DNA of 64,000 nucleotides from Novosphingobium sp. (GTDB lineage Bacteria > Pseudomonadota > Alphaproteobacteria > Sphingomonadales > Sphingomonadaceae): positions 124,001 through 188,000 of the forward strand of contig NZ_JAUYNB010000010.1 of assembly GCF_030699305.1 (NCBI RefSeq), written 5' to 3'. A model generated the notes under the pieces. It was not told the origin of the DNA and made no database searches. It worked only from the letters and a program-made list of their open reading frames with translations. This document shows positions 28,740 through 37,152 of this stretch, piece by piece; the stretch's first letter is position 1, and each line of letters opens with the position of its first letter. A program made the translations under genes and the position numbers.

Positions 28740-29558
28740 ATGCCTGTCGCTCATTCGCTCCACCCGCTTGCCGCCGCCGCCGTGCTGGCCGGTTCGCTCG
28801 CCCTTGCTGCGCCCGCGCTGGCGCAATCCATGCCGGGTGCCGCCGTCGATGCCCAAGGGCGCGTTTTTGGCAACGCGGTTCCGGCAGAGCAGATGCCGGC
28901 CATGCCGCCGATGGTCTCGCATCCGGTGGTCCAGCCGCTGCCTGCCGGAGCACTGCGGCATGCAGTTCCCGGCGCGCCGATGGCGCACCCCGGTGCCTAT
29001 CATGCGCCCGCCCAGGCCCCCGGCTACGATCCGGCGGCGTGGGACCGCGCCAGGGGTGACTGGCTGGCCGAATGCCGCCGCCGCATGGGCGGTTCCAGAA
29101 GCACGACCGCCGGGGCCGTCGTCGGCGGGCTGTTCGGCGGCCTGCTGGGCAACCGCGTCGCGGGCCGGGGTAACCGCACGGTCGGCACGATTGCCGGGGC
29201 AGCCGTCGGTGCAGTGGCTGGCGGCGCGATCGGCGCTTCGGCCGACCGCAACCGCGCGCGCGACTATTGCGAAGCCTATCTGGAAGATTCGCTGGCCGGG
29301 TATTACGGTCAGGGTCAGGCCGGGTATGGCCATGGCTATCAGCAGGCGGGTTATGGCCCGGCGCATTATGGCTATGCCATGCAGCCGGTGATGATGGTTC
29401 CGGTCATGCACCACGCCGCGCCGCCCAAGGCGCGCGAATGCGTGGAAACCACCGTGATCGAGGAATGGGTGCCGGTGAAGACCCGCAAGCGCACCATCGC
29501 CCCGCGCCCCGACAAGCGCGTGAAAATCGTGCCGGACAAGCGCGTCCGCACCTATTGA
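28740..29558 (+). CDS. Secreted glycine-zipper (2TM) protein
   Basis: Predicted envelope protein of 272 residues with a signal peptide (LAAAAVLAGSLALAAPALAQS). A glycine-zipper membrane segment (GAVVGGLFGGLLGNRVAG and GTIAGAAVGAVAGGAIGA) follows, then a Tyr/Gly/Gln-rich stretch. The tail is highly basic with a doubled motif (PDKRVKI, PDKRVRT). Glycine-zipper 2TM proteins are often found in outer membranes, but this one has no assignable activity. The ATG at 28740 has AGGGGA 6 nt upstream; 28734 is the alternative. A hairpin follows the stop. Confidence 0.75.
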   Translation: MPVAHSLHPLAAAAVLAGSLALAAPALAQSMPGAAVDAQGRVFGNAVPAEQMPAMPPMVSHPVVQPLPAGALRHAVPGAPMAHPGAYHAPAQAPGYDPAAWDRARGDWLAECRRRMGGSRSTTAGAVVGGLFGGLLGNRVAGRGNRTVGTIAGAAVGAVAGGAIGASADRNRARDYCEAYLEDSLAGYYGQGQAGYGHGYQQAGYGPAHYGYAMQPVMMVPVMHHAAPPKARECVETTVIEEWVPVKTRKRTIAPRPDKRVKIVPDKRVRTY

Positions 29559-29602
29559 GCAGCAACGAAAAAGGGGGCGCCATCCGGCTCCCCCTATTCC
29601 AT

Positions 29603-29634
29603 CGCCCCCGGCAACACCGGGGGCGTTCTGGTTT
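29603..29634 (+). terminator. Rho-independent terminator after the glycine-zipper gene
   Basis: CGCCCCCGG pairs perfectly with CCGGGGGCG across CAACA, then TTCTGGTTT. It lies 45 bp after the glycine-zipper stop codon and just before the convergent acyl-CoA dehydrogenase stop, so it may act for both genes. Confidence 0.65.
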
Positions 29635-29639
29635 GCGCG

Positions 29640-30794
29640 CTAGAGCGAGCGGCCGATCAGTTCCTTCATGATCTCGCTCGTGCCGCCGAAGATCCGGGTC
29701 ACGCGCGCGCCGCGCCACTGCTTGGCAATCGGGTGTTCGTTCATGAAGCCCGCGCCGCCGTGCAGTTGCAGGCACTTGTCGACCACTTCGCCCTGCAATT
29801 CCGTGTGCCACAGCTTGGCGCCCGACGCCTCGACCGAGGTCAGCTCGTGCCTGATATGGCGTGACAGCGCCCAGTCGATATGCGCCCAGCCGACCTGCAA
29901 CTTGGTCTTGAGGTCCGCCAGCAGGAAGCGGGTGTTCTGGAAATCCAGCACCGACTGGCCGAACGCCTTGCGCTCACGGCAGAACTCGACCGTCATGTCG
30001 AACGCGCGCTGCGCGGCGGTCTGCGCCGAAATGGCGATGCCGAGGCGTTCCTGTGGCAACTCGCTCATCAGATAGATGAAGCCCTTGCCCTCTTCACCCA
30101 GACAATTGGTAATCGGCACGCGGACGTCCTCGAAGAACAGTTCCGACGTATCCGCCGCGTCCAGCCCGACCTTGTCGAGGTTGCGGCCACGCTTGAACCC
30201 ATCGCGGCTGGCTTCGACCAGCACGATCGACACGCCTTTCCACGCGGGCTGCACATCGGTGTCGGTCTTGCAGCACACCAGGATCAGGTCAGCGGTCTGA
30301 CCGTTGGTGATATAGGTCTTGCTGCCGTTGATGACATAATGGTTGCCATCCTTCTTCGCGGTGGTGCGCAGCGCCTGAAGGTCAGAGCCGGTGCCCGGTT
30401 CGGTCATCGCGATCGCGGTAACGACTTCGCCCGACACCATCCTGGGCAGCCAGGTCTGCTTCTGCTCTTCCGAGCCGTATTGAATGATGTAGTTGGCGAC
30501 GATGTCCGACTGGAGCGAGAAACCGGTGGCCACATCGGTGCCGTAGCCGATTTCCTCGTCGATGATAGCGTTATAGCCGAAGTCGAGGCCCAATCCGCCG
30601 TATGCCTCGGGCACGGTCGGGCAGAGCAGGCCCAGTTCGCCCGCCTTGGGCCAGACGTCCTTGGGGATGATCCCATCCTCGTCCCACTTGGCGGCGTTGG
30701 GTTCCAGCTGTTCGGCCACGAACCGGCGCACGGTGGAACGGAATGCTTCGTGATCTTCGTTGTAACAAGTGCGGTGCAGCTGATCGAGCGACAT
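29640..30794 (-). CDS. Acyl-CoA dehydrogenase
   Basis: FAD-dependent enzyme that introduces the alpha-beta double bond in acyl-CoA. The 384-residue product has the standard three-domain form: PEAYGGLGLDFGYNAIIDEEIGYG, AIAMTEPGTGSDLQALRTTA, GSKTYITNGQTADL, QERLGIAI, RKAFGQSVLDFQN, and a C-terminal GGAGFMNEHPIAKQWRGARVTRIFGGTSEIMKELI. The Glu in FGGTSEI is the likely catalytic base. A palindrome TTAATCGCGCGATTAA lies 73-88 bp upstream. Confidence 0.93.
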   Translation of the reverse strand: MSLDQLHRTCYNEDHEAFRSTVRRFVAEQLEPNAAKWDEDGIIPKDVWPKAGELGLLCPTVPEAYGGLGLDFGYNAIIDEEIGYGTDVATGFSLQSDIVANYIIQYGSEEQKQTWLPRMVSGEVVTAIAMTEPGTGSDLQALRTTAKKDGNHYVINGSKTYITNGQTADLILVCCKTDTDVQPAWKGVSIVLVEASRDGFKRGRNLDKVGLDAADTSELFFEDVRVPITNCLGEEGKGFIYLMSELPQERLGIAISAQTAAQRAFDMTVEFCRERKAFGQSVLDFQNTRFLLADLKTKLQVGWAHIDWALSRHIRHELTSVEASGAKLWHTELQGEVVDKCLQLHGGAGFMNEHPIAKQWRGARVTRIFGGTSEIMKELIGRSL

Positions 30795-30866
30795 GGGAAA
30801 CCCTCTCTACCGGGAATGATTGTGGCAAAGGGTTAGGCCGGGCCGCGCGGGGCGGTCAAGCCGAAT

Positions 30867-30882
30867 TTAATCGCGCGATTAA
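30867..30882. promoter_or_regulatory. 16-bp perfect palindrome upstream of acyl-CoA dehydrogenase gene
   Basis: TTAATCGCGCGATTAA lies 73-88 bp upstream of the acyl-CoA dehydrogenase start and overlaps the last codons of the usher-like gene. Its size and symmetry suit a dimeric TetR-type operator, plausible for a fatty-acid gene. No regulator gene is beside it. Confidence 0.5.
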
Positions 30883-33584
30883 GGCCTTTCGGCACCCTGC
30901 GCCGCAACTTGCGTCGCGCGCGGCCCGGCCTCCAGCCGCAGTCGCCCTAGCCGGAGCGAGGCATTGCCCCGATCCAGCGTCAGCGTGCCCGCGATATCGG
31001 GCTTCACCCCCAGGATCTGCGCGCTCGGCCCATGTACCCGCAGGCGATATTGCCCGTAAGGGACACTGTCGAACAGCGTGTACCCATCGAAGTCGCTGCG
31101 CGTCTGGACCAGCATCTGCCCGGTCATGTCGACCAGTTCGATCGGAACGCCTGCGCGCGGTTCGCCGTCCGGGCCGAGCAGGATTGCCTCGATCTCACCG
31201 GTCGGGGCCAGGGCCAGTTGCACTTTGGCCGCAACGCCGGGGCGCGGCACCACGACCATGCCCTGCCCCTTGGGCTGGAGCAGCGGATCGGGCAGCGTCC
31301 CCGCGTCGATCGAGATCAGCACCGGCACATACGGCGTCAGCCCGTTGATCACCGCGCGGCCATCGGGGTTGGTGGCTTTCTCGCTGTGGCGGAAGCCCGC
31401 TTCGACCGTCACGCCTTCAACTGCTTCCTCGCCCGCCTGACGGATGCCGTCGCCGTTCTCGTCGCGATAGACCTCGATGCTCGCCTGGCCTTCCTCGGCC
31501 AGCCGCTCCCGCGCCAGCCTGATCCCGCCGCTGACCGGGTCCGGCCCCAGGCTGAAGGCCAGCGTCAGGTTGGCGCCGCGATTGCCGCGATTGTCCATTC
31601 GCCCTTCGGCGCGGACCGCAAACTTCTGGAACTGGTGGACCACCCCCAGCATCAGCTCGCGGCGGCCCGCCCGGGCATCGTAATCCAGCCCGGCGCGCAC
31701 GGTCGAGGCGCGGGCAAAGCGGGTTTCCGCCATGACCTGCGCGGTTTCCAGCCCGCGCTTCGGCCCGCTGAGCGCAATGCGCGCCGAGCCGCGCAGCCGC
31801 ACGCCGCCGATCATGGTGTTGGCGATCAGGTTGAGCTTGGTCCCGGCATCGCCCAACCCCAGCCCGGCGGTCGGCCCCGTCGCGCTGCGCTGCATCAGCT
31901 CCGCCGCGAGCGAGACCCGGCCAAAATGCGCCGATGTGCGCAGTAACAATTCGTTAACTTTTGCGCCGCTGCGCAGGAGCGACTGGCGATAGCCCACCTC
32001 GACCGGCAAGCGCCAGCTGCCCAGCGGAATCGCACTGCTCAGCCGCAAGCTGGCATCGCGCCGCAAGGTCGATCGCACCAGATCACTGTCGAAATCGCCG
32101 TTCACCCACAACACTTGCGCGTTGAACCGCACCGGGCCGACCTTGCCCAGCGCTTCGGCCCGCACGGCTTGCCCGCCGCCCAGCTGCTGCGCGCCGGACA
32201 GCCCGACCAACACCGGGCCGAACGCATGGTCGACCCGCGCTTCCAGGTACTGGCGGCGCTGATCGGCCAGCATCAGGCTCTGATACTCGACCCCGACGCT
32301 GGTGCGCTTACTGATGCCATGCTCCACCCCCACGCCCCAGCGCCAGCCGGTCTGCGGATTGGCAAAGCTGCTGGAGAAATCGATCAGGTCACGGCCTTCC
32401 TCGGCGATGCCCGCCCAATAGAGCGTCTGCCCCGCCGGAACCCGCGCCTGCCCGACCGGCACGCTGGAGCGTTCGCGCTTGATCTGCCCCTGCGGGCCAT
32501 AGAGCACGACTTCGAACTCGTTGTCGCCGAACAGCAGTTCGACATCGTTGAAATCATAGCGTCCGTCGCCGCGATCAGCCTGAAACGCGCGCAGTTCGCC
32601 GTTGCGATAGAGTTCCGCGTCCCACCCGGCCGGCAATGTCCCGCGCAGCGCGGTTACACCGAACCGCGCGGGCCGGTTGATCGGTTGATTGGTAACCACC
32701 GCCCCCCGGCCATAGGCGCTTTGCCCGGTCAGGTTGCCGCGTTGCAGATCGACATCGCCCAGCGCGACTTGCGTCGCCTTGAGCGGCCCGAGCAGTTCGC
32801 CCGCCGGATCGCTCCGATAGGCGCGCACGCGCAGCGAATCCGGGCGGCCCAGCCCTTCGCCCGCCAGCCGCGCGGTATAGCTCATGCCCAGCAGCTCGCC
32901 CGCCGCCAGCGCTTCATACTGCACGCGGGTGCCGCCCGCCTTGCTCCACTGCGCCTGCAACTGGATATCGACCGACGGCGCGCGCCAGGTCTTGTAGGGC
33001 AATTGCGCCTGCGGCAGCTTGGCCAGGTCGAATTGATCAGACGAACGCGGCTGAAGTCGCGCCGCGCGACTTTTGCGCTCGATCGCTTCGAGGAACGGCA
33101 GCTTGCGGTCGGATTCGAGCACCACGGTCAGATTGCCGAGATCCGGTTTGAACCGCACCCCCATCCAGCCCGACAGCGCCCCCAGATCCATGCACCAGCC
33201 TTCGGGCACATCGAGAATCGCATTCGCGGCAATTCCGCGCGCCCCGTTCATGGTTTGTACCGTGTTGGCATCGCGGTCGAGGACGAAGCGCTGATCCTCC
33301 GCGAACAACCAGCCAGTTGCGCGGCGCGACTTCTTGTCGAGTCGCACCGGCAGGTCGAGGTTCTGGATCAGGTCGGCAAAATCGATGCACACTCCGGCGG
33401 GCGTCTGATAGCCGCGCATCGGCTCGCCCAGCCTGTAGGCTCCGCTGCGCAGTTCGAGCAGCAACTGGTCATCTTCGGTCGGCTGCCAGGCTTCCGCCTG
33501 CGCGCTGCCCGCCCCCGCGCAAACGCCAAGCGCCGCCCCAACCAGGGCGGCGACGTGGCGCAGCGAGGATGACCAGCGTGTCAT
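30879..33584 (-). CDS. Usher-like outer-membrane protein of an atypical chaperone-usher fimbrial system
   Basis: Predicted outer-membrane assembly protein of 901 residues. It has a signal peptide (LVGAALGVCAGAGSAQAEA) and an N-terminal domain with two cysteines. A long beta-rich middle follows, with usher-plug-like segments (LPAGWDAELYRNGELR, GDNEFEVVLYGPQGQIKRE) and alternating strands typical of a barrel. The C-terminal part has two Ig/CNA-like domains (EVYRDENGDGIRQAGEEAVEGV and GEIEAILLGPDGEPRAGVPIELVDMTG). The family is distantly related to TcfC/FimD ushers. It is the third gene after the pilin and chaperone, so a role in fibre assembly is inferred from context. Confidence 0.72.
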   Translation of the reverse strand: MTRWSSSLRHVAALVGAALGVCAGAGSAQAEAWQPTEDDQLLLELRSGAYRLGEPMRGYQTPAGVCIDFADLIQNLDLPVRLDKKSRRATGWLFAEDQRFVLDRDANTVQTMNGARGIAANAILDVPEGWCMDLGALSGWMGVRFKPDLGNLTVVLESDRKLPFLEAIERKSRAARLQPRSSDQFDLAKLPQAQLPYKTWRAPSVDIQLQAQWSKAGGTRVQYEALAAGELLGMSYTARLAGEGLGRPDSLRVRAYRSDPAGELLGPLKATQVALGDVDLQRGNLTGQSAYGRGAVVTNQPINRPARFGVTALRGTLPAGWDAELYRNGELRAFQADRGDGRYDFNDVELLFGDNEFEVVLYGPQGQIKRERSSVPVGQARVPAGQTLYWAGIAEEGRDLIDFSSSFANPQTGWRWGVGVEHGISKRTSVGVEYQSLMLADQRRQYLEARVDHAFGPVLVGLSGAQQLGGGQAVRAEALGKVGPVRFNAQVLWVNGDFDSDLVRSTLRRDASLRLSSAIPLGSWRLPVEVGYRQSLLRSGAKVNELLLRTSAHFGRVSLAAELMQRSATGPTAGLGLGDAGTKLNLIANTMIGGVRLRGSARIALSGPKRGLETAQVMAETRFARASTVRAGLDYDARAGRRELMLGVVHQFQKFAVRAEGRMDNRGNRGANLTLAFSLGPDPVSGGIRLARERLAEEGQASIEVYRDENGDGIRQAGEEAVEGVTVEAGFRHSEKATNPDGRAVINGLTPYVPVLISIDAGTLPDPLLQPKGQGMVVVPRPGVAAKVQLALAPTGEIEAILLGPDGEPRAGVPIELVDMTGQMLVQTRSDFDGYTLFDSVPYGQYRLRVHGPSAQILGVKPDIAGTLTLDRGNASLRLGRLRLEAGPRATQVAAQGAERP

Positions 33585-33629
33585 GACGTCAGTTTGAAGT
33601 AATTATCGCTTGGTTTCAGTGCTATGGGT

Positions 33630-34463
33630 TTAGCGGATGGCCGAAGTGACAGCGGCGATCAGCTGGCCGCCGTTCTCCGGCAGCTCGCGGTATTCGATCC
33701 GGATCGGGCCGGTCAGCTTCGCCTGCTGCTCTGGGGTGACCGCAACGCGCAGTTTGCGTTGGGTCACTTCGGGGTAGATCGCGATCCCGCGCAGCTGGAA
33801 CACTTGTTCCCCGCGCGCGGTCTTGCCCTCTACCATGCCGAACACCGAACGCTCACCAGTGCGGCTCATGTCGAGTTCGACGAAGGTCTGCCCCCCATCC
33901 TTGACCAGACGGGGGTTGGCCAGCGCCGCGCCCCCTTCCAGGCGGCCCTTGCGCACGAACACGGGAATCGTGATCCCGTAGATCGGGGTCAGCCGGATCG
34001 AGAGGCCCCCGGCGGCGGCTTCCCTGGCAGCTTCCCCTGGCGTCAGCGCGGCGGGAATCGCACGAAAACCCATATGGACCCGATATTCGCCATCGGGGAG
34101 ATCCGGTGCGGGCCGGGCCGACAGCCGCACGGCTTGCGGCTGTCCGGGCAACAGCGTGATTCGGCGCGGCGCATAGCGGATCATGTCCAGCGCGGCCCGC
34201 TCCACCGCATTCGCGGATTCCTCGGCCACGTCCTTGAAATCGCCTTCGCCGTCCATCCGGCGCAGTTCCAGGGTGATCCGGTAGGTCGCTGGGGCGCTGC
34301 CGATGTTGCTCAGCACCACTTCAGCCGAACCGCCGCCGTTCATCACCACGCGGGTCGGGGCAACCAGCAGGTCGCCCTGGGCCTGCGCAGGCACTGCGGC
34401 GAACACGGCACTGATGGCAGCCACGCCACACACGGCACGGCGAAAACGGGAAAGATGCGACAT
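33630..34463 (-). CDS. PapD-like periplasmic fimbrial chaperone
   Basis: Predicted periplasmic chaperone of 277 residues with a signal peptide (VAAISAVFAAVPAQAQG) and two Ig-like domains. The first reads LLVAPTRVVMNGGGSAEVVLSNIGSAPATYRITLELRRMD, followed by IRYAPRRITLLPGQPQAVRLSA, which is the PapD-type pattern. Chaperones of this type deliver pilin subunits to an outer-membrane usher by donor-strand complementation. AAGGGG precedes the ATG. A CtrA-like TTAG-N7-TTAACC lies about 80-95 bp upstream. It is 45 bp before the usher-like gene. Confidence 0.82.
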   Translation of the reverse strand: MSHLSRFRRAVCGVAAISAVFAAVPAQAQGDLLVAPTRVVMNGGGSAEVVLSNIGSAPATYRITLELRRMDGEGDFKDVAEESANAVERAALDMIRYAPRRITLLPGQPQAVRLSARPAPDLPDGEYRVHMGFRAIPAALTPGEAAREAAAGGLSIRLTPIYGITIPVFVRKGRLEGGAALANPRLVKDGGQTFVELDMSRTGERSVFGMVEGKTARGEQVFQLRGIAIYPEVTQRKLRVAVTPEQQAKLTGPIRIEYRELPENGGQLIAAVTSAIR

Positions 34464-34541
34464 GAAATACCCCTTGGTGCAATCACGACCGGCCGGTGCA
34501 CAGGCACCTCCGGGAATTCCCTTAGGGCTTAGGAAAACAGG

Positions 34542-34558
34542 GTTAATTTTCGGCTAAC
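34542..34558 (-). promoter_or_regulatory. CtrA-like box upstream of fimbrial chaperone
   Basis: On the minus strand the sequence reads TTAG-CCGAAAA-TTAACC, one mismatch from TTAA-N7-TTAAC. It lies downstream of the pilin terminator-like hairpin and upstream of the chaperone start, so it could mark a second promoter for chaperone and usher. Confidence 0.45.
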
Positions 34559-34594
34559 CACGCCAGCTTGATCGAGCGCGGAGCGCAGACAAGC

Positions 34595-34630
34595 CAAGGG
34601 CCGCACCCGCGTTGGCGGATGCGGCCCTTG
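34595..34630 (-). terminator. Strong stem-loop between pilin and chaperone genes
   Basis: CAAGGGCCGCA pairs perfectly with its complement, and an inner TCCGC/GCGGG (one wobble) extends the stem to about 16 bp with a CAAC loop. It sits about 46 bp after the DUF4402 stop codon. The tail on the minus strand (GCTTGTCT) is only partly T-rich, so it may be a partial terminator or a 3' stabiliser. Confidence 0.65.
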
Positions 34631-34675
34631 TGAATTCGTGTCGCGGCTGCGACGCGGTGCTTTCAGGTATTGGGC

Positions 34676-35218
34676 TTACTGGTATTCGACCGAAACGTCG
34701 AAGGTGCCGTTGTAAACGCCCGGGTGCTGTGCGCTACCCACGGCCAGCGTACCGCCGACCTTGAAAGTGCCCTGGCCGGTCGTGGCGCTGAGCGCGACGT
34801 CGGTCAGGTTCGATTCGAAGCCGTCCAGCGACATCGTCGGCAGCGGGCCCTGTGCGACCACGTCCCAGCTGGGATCGTTGAGGCTCAGCACAACCGGGCC
34901 GCCCGAGGTGTCGGGCAGTGAAACCAGCACGTTGGCACCGGCGCTGCCGGTGACGGTGAAGCCGGCCGGAGCGCGCGTTCCGGTCGAAACCAGTGCGCCG
35001 GTCGTCGCGGTGTTGGCATCCGAACCGACAGTCACAGTGCCGCCAGTGTTGGCAGCGATCTGGCCGAAGTCGAGCGCCGAATCGGCGGTCAGCGACAGCG
35101 TGTCGAGCACTTCTGCCGTGGCGGTGGCGGTGGCGGTGGCGGCGGCGTTGGCAACCGAAGCAAACGAGATGGCGCTGAGAGCGGCGCCGACAACAGCAAG
35201 GCGAAGTGAGTTACGCAT
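34676..35218 (-). CDS. DUF4402 family secreted protein, probable major fimbrial subunit
   Basis: Predicted secreted protein of 180 residues with a signal peptide (LRLAVVGAALSAISFASVANA). Low-complexity Ala/Thr then follows (AAATATATATAEV) and a beta-rich DUF4402 domain (LDFGQIAANTGGTVTVGSDAN, PGVYNGTFDVSVEYQ at the end). DUF4402 proteins are usually encoded with PapD-like chaperones and usher-like proteins, and are thought to be fimbrial subunits. The ATG at 35218 is chosen for its signal peptide; AGAAGA lies upstream. Two TTAAC half-sites lie upstream. Confidence 0.78.
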   Translation of the reverse strand: MRNSLRLAVVGAALSAISFASVANAAATATATATAEVLDTLSLTADSALDFGQIAANTGGTVTVGSDANTATTGALVSTGTRAPAGFTVTGSAGANVLVSLPDTSGGPVVLSLNDPSWDVVAQGPLPTMSLDGFESNLTDVALSATTGQGTFKVGGTLAVGSAQHPGVYNGTFDVSVEYQ

Positions 35219-35343
35219 AATTCTTCTGGTCCCTATCCAAGCATTCAAAAGCTTGCAGCGCGTGGAGCGCCGCCCGAATGGACGGTCTGCCCCATTCGCA
35301 GGACCTTAAGTAGAACCACTCTGTTCAGGCATTGCTTTTGAGT

Positions 35344-35372
35344 ATGGTTAATGGAATCGAGTAATCTGTTAA
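35344..35372 (-). promoter_or_regulatory. Two CtrA half-sites upstream of the DUF4402 pilin
   Basis: The minus strand has TTAACAG (5' side) and TTAACCAT (35344-35351), both with the TTAAC core; TTAACCAT is a known CtrA half-site form. They are about 125-155 bp upstream of the pilin start codon. They are not at the exact N7 spacing of a full site, so regulation by CtrA is only a suggestion. Confidence 0.4.
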
Positions 35373-35392
35373 CGCTTCTCCGGGGAAATTCC

Positions 35393-36379
35393 CTATATTC
35401 CGCCGCCAGTTAGCCGCTGGCAGATCAGATCGAGCTGATCGAGCGTGCGATAGCGGATGGTGACCGTACCGGACCGCGGATCAGCATCGGCGTTGATCCG
35501 CACCGACAGGCCCAGAAACTCCTCAAGATGGCTCTGAACCGCTGCAATGTCGGCGGATTCGCCCACATCCCGGTCCCGGCGGGCGCGGCGCGGCGCGGTG
35601 GTGCCGGTCGTCTGGCGGCGGACCAGCTTTTCCACTTCGCGCACCGACAGCTGTTTCGCAACCGCCGTCTCGGCCAGCGCCCCGGCATTTTCCACGCCGA
35701 CCAGCGCGCGCGCATGGCCCATCGACAGGCGGCCATCCTGAACCATGTCCATGACCGGTTCGGGCAAGGCCAGCAGGCGCTGGAGATTCGCGACGTGACT
35801 GCGGCTCTTGTCGACCAGCTTGGCGATTTCCGCCTGAGTCAGCCCTTCCTGTTCGGCCAGGCTGTGATAGGCGCGGGCCTCCTCGATCGGATTGAGATCT
35901 TCGCGCTGAAGATTCTCGATCAGCGCCAGCGCCATCACCTCGCGTTCGCTCAAATCGCGAATAATCGCAGGAATTTCATGGAGTTGTGCGCGCTGGGCGG
36001 CCCGCCAGCGGCGCTCACCCGCCACCAGGCGATAGCGCCCGTCGCCCAGCGGGGTGACAATCACCGGCTGGATCACGCCGCGCGCCGCAATCGACGCGGC
36101 CAGTTCGTCCAGCGCGGCTTCATCAAAATGACGGCGCGGCTGGCCGGGTAGCGGTGAAATGGCCGAAACCGCCAGTGTTGCAAGGCCCGATGACGCCATG
36201 ACCGGTGACGTCGTGGCCGCATTCGCGCCCGCTGGCCCGTCCGCAGACATGACCAGCGGTTCTTCCCGGCGGGTTTCACCCAGCAGTGCGCCCAGCCCGC
36301 GGCCCAGCGCAAGCGGGCGCTTCCTGGCCGCACTGGCGGCTGGCGGCGCGGAAATGCGGATTACGGGTTCGTCGCTCAT
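35393..36379 (-). CDS. parB: Chromosome-partitioning protein ParB
   Basis: CTP-dependent DNA clamp that loads at parS and spreads to form the partition complex. The 328-residue product has a disordered N-terminus, then a ParB/Srx domain (ISPLPGQPRRHFDEAALDELAASIAARGVIQPVIV, GERRWRAAQRA nucleotide motif). A KorB-like HTH (LTQAEIAKLVDKSRSHVANLQRLLALPEPV) and a C-terminal dimerisation domain follow. Its start overlaps the parA stop (ATGA). Four parS-like sites lie 0.9-3.4 kb upstream. Together with PopZ in this window, it forms the expected origin-anchoring set. Confidence 0.97.
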   Translation of the reverse strand: MSDEPVIRISAPPAASAARKRPLALGRGLGALLGETRREEPLVMSADGPAGANAATTSPVMASSGLATLAVSAISPLPGQPRRHFDEAALDELAASIAARGVIQPVIVTPLGDGRYRLVAGERRWRAAQRAQLHEIPAIIRDLSEREVMALALIENLQREDLNPIEEARAYHSLAEQEGLTQAEIAKLVDKSRSHVANLQRLLALPEPVMDMVQDGRLSMGHARALVGVENAGALAETAVAKQLSVREVEKLVRRQTTGTTAPRRARRDRDVGESADIAAVQSHLEEFLGLSVRINADADPRSGTVTIRYRTLDQLDLICQRLTGGGI

Positions 36380-37152
36380 GCGGCCTTCCTCTGTTTGGGC
36401 AGGCGGGTAATCAACTCACGCGCCAGCGCCATATAGGCGCGGCTGCCAACGCAGTTGTGGTCATAGATCAGCGCAGGCAACCCGTGGCTGGGCGCTTCCG
36501 ACAAACGCACGTTGCGCGGGATGACCGCTTCGAACACGAGGTTGCCGAGGCACGAGCGCACGTCGTCTGATACCTGATCGGTCAGGCGATTGCGGCGATC
36601 GAACATCGTCAGCGCAATGCCGACAATCCCCAGATCGGGGTTGAACCGCTGCTGCACCCGCTCCACCGTCTGGAGCAGCTGGCTCAGCCCCTCCAGCGCG
36701 AAGAATTCACATTGCAGCGGCACCAGCAACGTGTCGGCCGCGCACAGCGCGTTCAACGTCAACAGGCCCAGCGACGGCGGGCAATCGATAAAGCAGATAT
36801 CATGCGTGGTATCGCCAGCCAGCGCATCGGCCAGGCGCTGGGTCCGATTCTCGACCGACACCAGTTCGACTTCCGCCCCGGACAAGTCGACGGTCGCCGG
36901 GATGAGGTCCAGTCCCGGAATGCGCGTCGGCATCACGCATTCATCGAGCGCGGCCTGATCGACCAGCAAGTCATAGGACGACCGCTCCCGCTCGGCCGTG
37001 CTGACGCCAATCCCGGTTGAGGCGTTGCCCTGCGGATCGAGATCGATCAGCAGCACTTTCCACCCGGTTGCAGCCATCGCGGTGGCGATGTTGATGGCGG
37101 TGGTGGTTTTGCCCACTCCGCCCTTCTGGTTGGCGATCGCCACGCGAATCAC
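36376..37152 (-). CDS. parA: Chromosome-partitioning ATPase ParA
   Basis: MinD/ParA-type ATPase that moves the ParB-parS complex over the nucleoid. The 258-residue product begins [27 protein letters not shown] with the deviant Walker A lysine. It continues with LIDLDPQGNASTG, CFIDCPPSLGLLTLNAL and FDRRNRLTDQV. The listed start at 37308 is upstream in rsmG sequence. The GTG at 37152 overlaps the rsmG stop (GTGA) and gives the exact family length, with AAGGGA 9 nt upstream. Confidence 0.97.
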   Translation of the reverse strand: MIRVAIANQKGGVGKTTTAINIATAMAATGWKVLLIDLDPQGNASTGIGVSTAERERSSYDLLVDQAALDECVMPTRIPGLDLIPATVDLSGAEVELVSVENRTQRLADALAGDTTHDICFIDCPPSLGLLTLNALCAADTLLVPLQCEFFALEGLSQLLQTVERVQQRFNPDLGIVGIALTMFDRRNRLTDQVSDDVRSCLGNLVFEAVIPRNVRLSEAPSHGLPALIYDHNCVGSRAYMALARELITRLPKQRKAA

